This document shows positions 1 to 6,141 of a stretch of 10,143 nucleotides of DNA, piece by piece. The position numbers and the translations under genes were made by a program. Every line of letters starts with the position of its first letter. Within the stretch, counting starts at the first letter, position 1. This stretch comes from Hyphomonadaceae bacterium (GTDB lineage Bacteria > Pseudomonadota > Alphaproteobacteria > Caulobacterales > Aquidulcibacteraceae): positions 1 to 10,143 of the forward strand of contig DPWD01000103.1 in the NCBI GenBank assembly GCA_003526465.1. The letters run 5' to 3'. The notes below the pieces were generated by a model. That model did not search any database, had not been told where the DNA came from, and saw nothing but the letters and a program-made list of their open reading frames with translations.

Positions 1-78
1 CAATTTTTCCGCGAACTGCTAGATCTGAACGAACAACGGCGCCGAGATTCTGGGCGATGCGCGCCAAGGACTACTGAC
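1..78 (+). other. Left-edge leader with ribosome binding site for the MHYT-GGDEF-EAL gene
   Basis: No gene can be named here. The frame of the downstream gene is open to the window edge, but its ATG at 79 is preferred: AAGGA at 66-70 lies 8 bases upstream, and the first residues (MLRTFNCIVNEHNYW) look like a usual MHYT-protein N terminus. Another frame ends at TGA 75-77 and a third at TAG 20-22. Either could be the tail of an upstream gene, but the stretch is too short to decide. No promoter was recognised. Confidence 0.5.
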
Positions 79-2115
79 ATGCTGCGCACATTCAATTGCA
101 TCGTCAATGAGCACAATTACTGGCTTTTGCTTACGGCCGGCGCCGTTTGCATCTGCGCGTCCGCAGCGGCCATTTTCGTGCTCCAGAATCGCGAAGGTTC
201 GAGCGGTTTTATACGGCGACGTTGGATATTTTTGGCTGCGTTGCTGGCTGGCTGCGGCACTTGGGCCACCCACTTTGTCGCGATGCTCGGCTACTCGCCG
301 GCAATGCGGATCGGGTTCGACCTGGATTTGACGTTGCTCTCCGCCGCCTTGGCCGTCGGCGGCGCTTGGTTCGCACTGATGCTCTTCGACCGCGCGCCCC
401 AGCCGAGCTCGCGTGTACTAGCGGGCGTCGCCCTGGGCACGGCGATCACACTGATGCACTATGTCGGCATGTTGGGCTTGGAGGCGTCCGCGCGGAAGGT
501 TTGGGACGGAGGCCTTGTGGTTGGATCGTGGTGCTTCAGCATGTCCTTCGCCATTGCTGCGCTTGAAGCTCTTGTGTGGTGGCGGCGAGCGTGGCGACTC
601 GTCGCCGCTTCCGGCCTGCTCGCGGCAGCGATCCTGTCGCTGCACTTCACCGGCATGGGGGCTTTGCTGCTTGTCGCCGATCCAACCGTAAGAGGTCCCA
701 GCGAGAGCCTGGACGGCGCTCTGCTTGCCCTCACCATCGCAGTGGGCATCGCTGGCGTCTTGCTGGTGACAGTATTCTTCGCGCTAGCCGAGCGCCGCTT
801 GGCGGCTGTCGAACTCAAGGCAGCGCGAGATGCCGCGGCCACAGCTCTACATGATGCGCTGACCGGTCTGCCTAACCGGCGTTTTCTCAGCGAAACCCTG
901 CCCGCGCTGCTCGATAGTCATGCCCGTGTCGCCGTCGTTGCCGTTGACCTAGATCGCTTCAAGCCGGTTAATGACCTCTACGGCCACGCTGTCGGCGACG
1001 AACTCTTGACGACAATCGCTGGCCGATTGCGGGATCAAGCAGGCGGAGGCGGGCTCGCGGCCCGACTGGGCGGCGACGAGTTTGTCGTTGTTGCCCCGTT
1101 TGATCGCGAAGAAGACCTCATCGGCTGGCTCTCCGCCACGGTTGCTAATGTGGAGCAGCCCGTTGTTGTCTCTTCGCACGAACTGATGGTGGGCGGCACG
1201 CTCGGGGTAGCGCTGTTCCCCGGCGACGGCAAGGACCCGAACCTGCTGCTGCGGCGGGCCGACATCGCTCTCTACCGCGCGAAAAACGACGGGCGCGGGC
1301 GATACGCCTTCTTTGAAGCCGGCATGGATACGCTCGTCACGGAGCGCGCCGAACTCGAGCGAGATTTGCGCGCCGCTGTGCGAGACGACCAGATCGAGCC
1401 GTACTACCAACCATTGGTGCGGTTGGCGTCGGGCCGGGTCTCCGCATTCGAGGTGTTGGCGCGATGGCCCCACCCCACCAGAGGCCTGCTTAATCCAGCG
1501 CGCTTTATCCCGATCGCGGAAGAGATCGGGCTCATTGGAGAGCTTTCGCTTAGTCTGTTGCGGCGCGCCTGCCGTGACATGCGCGACGCCGAAGGCGCGC
1601 CACGCCTTTCCGTGAATGTGGCGCCTGCTCAGTTGCGCGATGCATGCTTGCCTCAAAAAATCCTCCAGGCGCTCGCCGAATGCGGATTTCCACCTTCTCG
1701 CCTCGAGATCGAGATCACGGAGGACGCGCTCATTGGCGATTTCGAAGGCGCGCATCTCATTCTGACCTCGCTGAAGAATGTTGGCGTTCGATTGGCCTTG
1801 GACGATTTCGGCACTGGCTACTCGAGCCTCCGGCACCTGCGAGAACTTCCCTTCGATGTGCTGAAAATCGATCGCTCATTCATAAGCGGCATGATCGATA
1901 GCGCTGAATGCATGACTATCGTTCGGACCATCGTGCTGCTCGCCCAGAATCTGGGCCTTAGCGTCACCGCGGAAGGAATTGAGACCTCAGCGCAGGCCGC
2001 GGAACTGAAGGATCTTGGTTGTGACACCGGTCAGGGTTTTCTCTTCGGCTACCCCTCTCCCTCGCTCTCGAGCCACACCAATCCAGATAGCGTCCCCGTC
2101 GTAACCGCCGCATGA
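79..2115 (+). CDS. MHYT-GGDEF-EAL membrane protein, bifunctional c-di-GMP cyclase/phosphodiesterase
   Basis: Integral membrane sensor predicted to make and/or degrade cyclic di-GMP. The N-terminal 240 residues are hydrophobic with several membrane spans and three MHYT-like motifs: THFVAML from residue 64, MHYVGML from 126 and LHFTGMG from 188. MHYT domains are proposed to bind a metal (copper) and sense a diatomic gas. A GGDEF domain follows (about 250-415; GGDEF itself at 331-335, preceded by LTGLPNRR). The inhibitory RxxD site expected just upstream is absent (GGGGLAARLGGDEF). The EAL domain (about 425-665) has EVLARW at 458-463, EITE, DDFGTGYSSL at 575-584, LKIDRSFI and AEGIET, so it is probably active. 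The EAL signature reads EVL, a common tolerated variant. Gene 2 starts 10 bases after the stop, so the two are probably co-transcribed. Which activity dominates cannot be read from sequence. Confidence 0.95.
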   Translation: MLRTFNCIVNEHNYWLLLTAGAVCICASAAAIFVLQNREGSSGFIRRRWIFLAALLAGCGTWATHFVAMLGYSPAMRIGFDLDLTLLSAALAVGGAWFALMLFDRAPQPSSRVLAGVALGTAITLMHYVGMLGLEASARKVWDGGLVVGSWCFSMSFAIAALEALVWWRRAWRLVAASGLLAAAILSLHFTGMGALLLVADPTVRGPSESLDGALLALTIAVGIAGVLLVTVFFALAERRLAAVELKAARDAAATALHDALTGLPNRRFLSETLPALLDSHARVAVVAVDLDRFKPVNDLYGHAVGDELLTTIAGRLRDQAGGGGLAARLGGDEFVVVAPFDREEDLIGWLSATVANVEQPVVVSSHELMVGGTLGVALFPGDGKDPNLLLRRADIALYRAKNDGRGRYAFFEAGMDTLVTERAELERDLRAAVRDDQIEPYYQPLVRLASGRVSAFEVLARWPHPTRGLLNPARFIPIAEEIGLIGELSLSLLRRACRDMRDAEGAPRLSVNVAPAQLRDACLPQKILQALAECGFPPSRLEIEITEDALIGDFEGAHLILTSLKNVGVRLALDDFGTGYSSLRHLRELPFDVLKIDRSFISGMIDSAECMTIVRTIVLLAQNLGLSVTAEGIETSAQAAELKDLGCDTGQGFLFGYPSPSLSSHTNPDSVPVVTAA

Positions 2116-2125
2116 GGGATGGCCC

Positions 2126-3328
2126 GTGAAAAGTTTGCTCCGCCGACCTGCACCGCCGATTTCCGCAGCAGAGACATCGCCGAACCTGGTCGAAATAGCG
2201 ATGCGGCTACGGGCCATCTCGCATGATGACGGATCGATCGACGCGGCTCAGGTCAAGGTCATCGGCCTGGATGACATTCGCAAAGCTGCGGGCGCGCGTT
2301 GGCCGCGAATGCGCGAACAGGTCTGCGCGGGCTCCCTTGCGATTTTGTCGAAGCACACCGGTCCAAAAGACGTCGTTATTCCGGCAGGCGACGGCTTCCT
2401 CATCGTGCTGGCCGAAGCCGCTGCCGGACACAATGAGGCGCGCTGCGAGCAGATGCGACAAGCGCTGTCGCAATTTTATCTCGGCGACAATGGGCTGCAG
2501 ACGTTGCGTCCGGATGTCACCACTCGGACCCTTACGGCCGATGGCTTTGCCGACCTCCTAGCGTTCGAATCTCGGTCCGACCAGGAAGTACGAGCACAAA
2601 GCGCTCAGCTGGAGCTGATTGCGCGGATCGGGATATGCGGCGCTGCAGATTGCAAGGTGATCGCCGACCTTGTTTGTCCAGTCCATCGCACCGAGCAAAG
2701 CGCGCGCCTCGCGTACAATTCTGACTTCGTTCTTGATGGGCGCCACCATGGGCGCACTTTTCACGACACCGATCAAGCGTTGCTGCAAGTGGTCGCCGAG
2801 GCGCTGGCCGGCGGGTCAATTGGATCGGCGCGTCCAATGGGGATTACTGTTCACGCCGCCACCATGCAGCGGCGCCGTTCCCGGGAGCAATTCCTGACCG
2901 CGTTGGCGACGCTACCGGCCGAATGGCGCCGGAAGGGGTTCGTCAGCATTGCAGAAATTGAAAGGGGCACTCCGCTCATGTCCATAACTGAGTGGTGCTT
3001 TGCATTGCGGGCGATGGTTTCGCGGATATGCCTCGATTTTCACTATTCTGATCACGCCATCACCGGTATCGGCGCCACAGGCGCATGGGCGGCCGGGTTC
3101 CACTTGCCCGCCCACACCGGCGCCCAAGTCGGCGTTCGGGCAGCGCGAACACTTGATCAAATTGACTTCTGGTCGAAGCGTGTACGCGGCCAGGGCATGC
3201 GGTTGACCGTAAATGGATTTCATGATCGTGCATTTCTCCACAATGCCGCGCGCCTGGGCGTCGAAATCGCCACCGGCGATTGTCTCCAGCCCATTCAACC
3301 GATGCACAGAGCCGCGCTGTGCGTCTGA
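2126..3328 (+). CDS. Soluble degenerate GGDEF/EAL-like protein (predicted non-catalytic)
   Basis: 400-residue cytoplasmic protein with no membrane segment. The GTG start at 2126 is supported by GAGGG at 2114-2118, which overlaps the stop of the upstream gene and suggests translational coupling. Residues about 42-115 read like a nucleotide-cyclase palm: VKVIGLDDI, then PAGDGFLIVL, with AGDGF at 87-91 where GGDEF would be. GDGF also occurs in class III nucleotide cyclases, so that origin is possible. The C-terminal part (about 235-400) resembles the second half of an EAL barrel: REQFLTAL; FVSIAEIE in the place of the EITE strand; and, from residue 344 to about 389, a stretch ending LGVEIATGDCLQP that parallels LG.DYGQGYLFGRP. 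No EAL, DDFGTG or AEG catalytic motif is present. By context it may bind c-di-GMP or modulate the preceding enzyme; that is inference. The fold assignment is by eye. Confidence 0.85.
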   Translation: MKSLLRRPAPPISAAETSPNLVEIAMRLRAISHDDGSIDAAQVKVIGLDDIRKAAGARWPRMREQVCAGSLAILSKHTGPKDVVIPAGDGFLIVLAEAAAGHNEARCEQMRQALSQFYLGDNGLQTLRPDVTTRTLTADGFADLLAFESRSDQEVRAQSAQLELIARIGICGAADCKVIADLVCPVHRTEQSARLAYNSDFVLDGRHHGRTFHDTDQALLQVVAEALAGGSIGSARPMGITVHAATMQRRRSREQFLTALATLPAEWRRKGFVSIAEIERGTPLMSITEWCFALRAMVSRICLDFHYSDHAITGIGATGAWAAGFHLPAHTGAQVGVRAARTLDQIDFWSKRVRGQGMRLTVNGFHDRAFLHNAARLGVEIATGDCLQPIQPMHRAALCV

Positions 3329-3497
3329 GGTTCCAGGTCGTCGACGAAGCATTATCACTCCGCCCGCGGACGACCAAACGACGCCGCTCCGTGAGGCGTG
3401 TATCTTGCACCGGTGCGGACGCTCCATGACCACTCCGATTGTTTCCGGCTGGCGCGGTTGCAGAGTGGAATGCGCCGCCTTGGCAAGGATGGCGCCA
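3329..3497. other. Intergenic region with palindromes
   Basis: Stretch between the degenerate GGDEF/EAL gene and the response-regulator promoter. It holds a perfect 10-bp palindrome TCGTCGACGA (3338-3347), a 7-bp inverted repeat GGTCGTC/GACGACC (3336-3342 and 3369-3375, 26-base loop) and a perfect palindrome GCACCGGTGC (3407-3416). No run of T follows these stems, so none is a classic intrinsic terminator. An open frame extends upstream from the regulator through this region, but it lacks conserved receiver sequence and I treat it as non-coding. Confidence 0.4.
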
Positions 3498-3526
3498 TTG
3501 ACTCCCCAGGCGCCTACCCCAATTAT
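3498..3526 (+). promoter_or_regulatory. Predicted sigma-70 promoter for a leaderless response-regulator mRNA
   Basis: A -35 box TTGACT (3498-3503, 5 of 6 to consensus) is followed by a 17-bp spacer and a -10 box AATTAT (3521-3526, 4 of 6). Six bases later comes the A of the ATG at 3533, the expected transcription start. No Shine-Dalgarno sequence precedes that ATG, consistent with a leaderless transcript. GGCGCC occurs at 3491-3496 and 3509-3514, bracketing the -35 box 18 bp apart, and could be an operator. Confidence 0.55.
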
Positions 3527-3532
3527 TTTACA

Positions 3533-4156
3533 ATGAACGAAGAACCCGTACTCATCATCGACGACCACGATATTTTTCGCAGCGGGCTGCGGCTGCTTCT
3601 GGTCAATCGACTGAAGATCAAGGCCGTGGAGGAGGCTCGATCGCTTGACGAGACGCTTGCCTATATGAGTCAAGGACCAACTCCCCGGCTTGTCACATTA
3701 GATTTGCGAATGCCCGGCGTCGCCGGTCCCGAAGCCATCGCTGCGCTTAAGGAGGGCTGGCCAGACGTTCCCATTGTCATCATTTCGGTCAGCGAGCACC
3801 GCGAGGACATCCTTGCTTGCCTGGCCGCAGGCGCCTTCGGGTATTGCCCGAAATCCCTGAGCGCCGATGAAACCGTTGACGCCCTGAAGCAAGTCCTGAA
3901 GGGACAGATCTACGTTCCCAAGGTGCTGCATAGCCCGCAACAGCAGGTTCGCGCGGCGGGCGCCGCGGCGTTCGACGTCAATCGGCTAACCGAGCGCCAG
4001 CGGCAGGTGCTTGAGGCCCTGCGAACTGGGGCCACGTCCAAGGAGATCGGGCGCCAACTCGATCTGGCCGAAGGCACCGTGAAGATCCACCTTGCGGGCA
4101 TTTATCGCGCGCTGGGCGTCAAGACGCGCGCTGAAGCGATCGCGAAGCTGAAATAG
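3533..4156 (+). CDS. NarL/FixJ-family (LuxR-type) response regulator
   Basis: 207-residue DNA-binding response regulator. The receiver domain (1-125) has acidic residues D10-D11 (VLIIDDHD), phospho-acceptor D57 (LVTLDLRMPG), S85 (IVIISVSEH) and K107 (GYCPKS), so it should be phosphorylated. The LuxR-type helix-turn-helix spans about 150-207 (RLTERQRQVLEAL, then SKEIGRQLDLAEGTVKIHL). The frame stays open upstream to an ATG at 3398, but receivers normally start within a few residues of the VLIIDDH strand, which favours 3533. There is no Shine-Dalgarno sequence, and a good promoter sits right in front. Its 3' end overlaps the convergent hybrid kinase gene by 38 bp. Its partner is probably that kinase. 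Target genes are unknown; the overlapping neighbours and itself are candidates. Confidence 0.93.
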   Translation: MNEEPVLIIDDHDIFRSGLRLLLVNRLKIKAVEEARSLDETLAYMSQGPTPRLVTLDLRMPGVAGPEAIAALKEGWPDVPIVIISVSEHREDILACLAAGAFGYCPKSLSADETVDALKQVLKGQIYVPKVLHSPQQQVRAAGAAAFDVNRLTERQRQVLEALRTGATSKEIGRQLDLAEGTVKIHLAGIYRALGVKTRAEAIAKLK

Positions 4157-5948
4157 CCGCGGCCGCCGCGCGCGTAAGTGCTGCCGCCGTAACCGGCTTG
4201 ACCACGAAGGACCTTCCCGAGACCGCCAATTCGCGGAACGCATTCTGCTCGCTGCGTCCGGTCACGACCAGGACCGCGGGTCCAACCGGGGTGTCGCCAA
4301 GCGCGGCGCGCCAATTGTCGTCGAGCACCAGCAGATCGAAAGCGGGTCGCGCGAGCGCTTCACGATATTCGGCAATGCTGCCCGCCGCAGTGACCGAAAT
4401 GCCAGCATCCGCCAACGCGCGGCACGTCGCCTCGCGCGCTATGGCGTCGTCGTCAAACACGAGCGCAGTTTGGCCGTCCAGGCGCGCTGAGGGCGGCGGC
4501 ACGCCGGGCATCGCGACTCTGTCAGCCCTCTCAAGGGCTATCGAGAACACACTCCCCCGCCCCGGCGTCGAACGCACTTCCAGCGACGTCCCCAACATTT
4601 CCGAAAAGCGCTTGGCGATGGAAAGTCCCAAGCCGAAGCCGGCCGCGAGACCGCCGGGGTGCGGTTCGAGCTGCGTGAACTCATCGAAAATGGCGGCTAG
4701 TTTTTCCGGCGGAATGCCGGGGCCCTGGTCGTGCACTTCGACGCGCACCTTCTCGCCCGTCCGCCGGACGCCCACGAGCACGCGCTTGCCTGGCGCGAAC
4801 TTGGCCGCATTACACACGAGGTTGCCAATGATGGATTCCAGCAATGCGCGGTCGGTCCTCACTAGCGCGCTTGTTGGCACGAGTTTCACCTCCGTGCCGC
4901 CTAACCGGGCGGGTTCGCACACATCCTCGCTCGCCAATTGCAGGATTGCCTGCAGTGACTCCGTTTTAACGCTGGGATGAAGCACGCCCGCTTCCAAGCG
5001 GGACAAATCCAGCAGGGTTGCAAACATGCGCGCCATGCTGCTTGCGGCCGCGTCCAGGCGCAGGGCGATGGCCCGGGCCTCGCCCTCGGTCAAGCGACCC
5101 TTGAGCGCATCGACATAGAGTCGGATCGCGTGAAGCGGTTGGCGAAGATCGTGGCTGGCCGTGGTCAAGAATCGCTCCTTGGCCCGTTCGGCGGCTTCCG
5201 CCTTGGCGCGCGCCGCGGCGAGTTCGGCGTTGGCTTGGCTTTCCACTTCGGCCGCTTCCCGCCATGCATTGCCCTCCCGCACCGCCCAGAACAAGATCAG
5301 CAACGCCAATGCAAGCGCCATCAGGAACGAAATAGTTCTCGCCGCAGCGCGGAAATCGGCGGCCCGCTCGGCGGCGACAGCCAAATCCCTGGCGCGCCTG
5401 TTGGCCTCCGCAATCAGGCCCGCGACTTCCATCCGCAAGGCGTCCATCACCTCGTTGCCGTGATTTGCGATAACGAACGCTACCGCTGCGTCGCGGCCAG
5501 AACGGCGCCGCGCATCTATGCCGGCCGCCAGAAGTTCCAGCCGCTGATTCATCAACTCGCGAATCTCAGCGACGTGCCCGACCTCGGCCGGATCGCCGCT
5601 CACCAGTTCCGCGAGGCGCGCCTCAGACGCCGGCAGCAACTGCCGCGCTCTGTTATAGGGCTCAAGGTATACCTCGATCCCGGTCAGCAGATAGCCGCGC
5701 TGACCTGTCTCCGCGTCGACAACGCGCTTGAGCAATACGAAGGCCTCGGTAACGATCTTGCCAGTCGCGTCGGCAGCCGCTTGCGCGCGGTTTTCCGCAA
5801 GCTCGGTGCGCCAAGTTTGCAAGATCAACAGGGTGAATGCGGCCAAGAGCGCGAAAATCAGCAGGACGAGAGGCCGCACGCGTCGCGGCCAATCGACGAT
5901 ACTGAATCCCGTAGTTACACCTAACAGCGGCATGCGCTTCCATCTCAC
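4119..5948 (-). CDS. CHASE3-domain hybrid sensor histidine kinase with C-terminal receiver
   Basis: Membrane sensor kinase of about 609 residues. A transmembrane segment (about 25-45) and a second (about 204-222) enclose a periplasmic CHASE3-like domain, whose signature ETGQRGYLLTG is at 80-90. A coiled linker (about 230-258) leads to HisKA with H266 (TASHDLRQPLHAIRLY). The ATPase domain has N380 (LVCNAAKFAP), DQGPGIPPEK from 407 and GFGLGL at 438-443. The C-terminal receiver (about 493-605) has FDDD at 498-501, probable phospho-acceptor D543 (LLVLDDNW), T563 and K584. The DLRQPLHA style is typical of hybrid kinases that work with LuxR-type regulators. No HPt domain is present here or nearby, so the receiver may be regulatory. 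The start is GTG 5948 or ATG 5933 (residue 6); neither has a strong ribosome site. It is convergent with and overlaps the response regulator, its likely partner. Confidence 0.93.
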   Translation of the reverse strand: MRWKRMPLLGVTTGFSIVDWPRRVRPLVLLIFALLAAFTLLILQTWRTELAENRAQAAADATGKIVTEAFVLLKRVVDAETGQRGYLLTGIEVYLEPYNRARQLLPASEARLAELVSGDPAEVGHVAEIRELMNQRLELLAAGIDARRRSGRDAAVAFVIANHGNEVMDALRMEVAGLIAEANRRARDLAVAAERAADFRAAARTISFLMALALALLILFWAVREGNAWREAAEVESQANAELAAARAKAEAAERAKERFLTTASHDLRQPLHAIRLYVDALKGRLTEGEARAIALRLDAAASSMARMFATLLDLSRLEAGVLHPSVKTESLQAILQLASEDVCEPARLGGTEVKLVPTSALVRTDRALLESIIGNLVCNAAKFAPGKRVLVGVRRTGEKVRVEVHDQGPGIPPEKLAAIFDEFTQLEPHPGGLAAGFGLGLSIAKRFSEMLGTSLEVRSTPGRGSVFSIALERADRVAMPGVPPPSARLDGQTALVFDDDAIAREATCRALADAGISVTAAGSIAEYREALARPAFDLLVLDDNWRAALGDTPVGPAVLVVTGRSEQNAFRELAVSGRSFVVKPVTAAALTRAAAAAISASRSLQRAS

Positions 5949-6014
5949 TCGGTGCCTGCGCCCGCGCGCCCCTGTCGTCGCCGCTCGGCTTATCTTGAGG
6001 CGCCATCGCCGGGA

Positions 6015-6043
6015 AAACTAGGCCAAGAGAACTAGGCCTTCAA
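6015..6043 (-). promoter_or_regulatory. Possible promoter for the hybrid kinase gene
   Basis: On the minus strand, TTGAAG (complement of 6038-6043) is followed, after 17 bp, by TAGTTT (complement of 6015-6020). The matches to consensus are modest (4 of 6 and 3 of 6). Transcription would begin near 6008, about 60 bases before the kinase start. The elements lie within the CTAG box array, so a protein bound there would be expected to affect this promoter. This is a weak prediction. Confidence 0.25.
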
Positions 6044-6050
6044 GCCTAGC
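6016..6050. repeat. Three CTAG-centred boxes phased at 14 bp, candidate operator
   Basis: AACTAGGCC occurs at 6016-6024 and again at 6030-6038, and the inverted form GCCTAGC is at 6044-6050. The CTAG cores begin at 6018, 6032 and 6046, exactly 14 bp apart; a fourth CTAG begins at 6071. Boxes two and three form a 6-bp hairpin (CTAGGC, loop CTTCAA, GCCTAG) with no T-tract, so it is not a terminator. CTAG is a rare tetramer in most bacterial genomes. The location between divergent genes suggests a binding site controlling one or both. Confidence 0.5.
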
Positions 6051-6141
6051 CGAACGGACAACCTGTCGACCTAGCCTGCTGGCTGATACCGGCGCGACGC
6101 GAAGCACTTCACCTTGGCCGCGCCTTTTCGCCGGAGCCGCA

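Noticed and set aside
949..1836. 295-codon open frame on the minus strand within the MHYT-GGDEF-EAL gene
   Set aside because: It lies antisense to a gene with clear GGDEF and EAL motifs, and its product has no recognisable domain. Long antisense frames are expected in GC-rich genes.
3398..3532. N-terminal extension of the response regulator from ATG 3398
   Set aside because: The 45 extra residues do not resemble receiver sequence and contain the -35/-10 promoter; the receiver begins normally at 3533.
2912..3673. 253-codon minus-strand frame across the end of the degenerate GGDEF/EAL gene and the start of the response regulator
   Set aside because: It crosses two plus-strand coding regions and the promoter and resembles no protein family.
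4977..5924. 315-codon open frame on the plus strand antisense to the hybrid kinase
   Set aside because: The minus strand encodes a complete CHASE3-HisKA-ATPase protein here; the plus-strand product shows no domain.
6032..6049. Hairpin CTAGGC/GCCTAG as a terminator
   Set aside because: It has no T-tract on either strand and lies upstream of two divergent genes, so a regulatory site is more likely.
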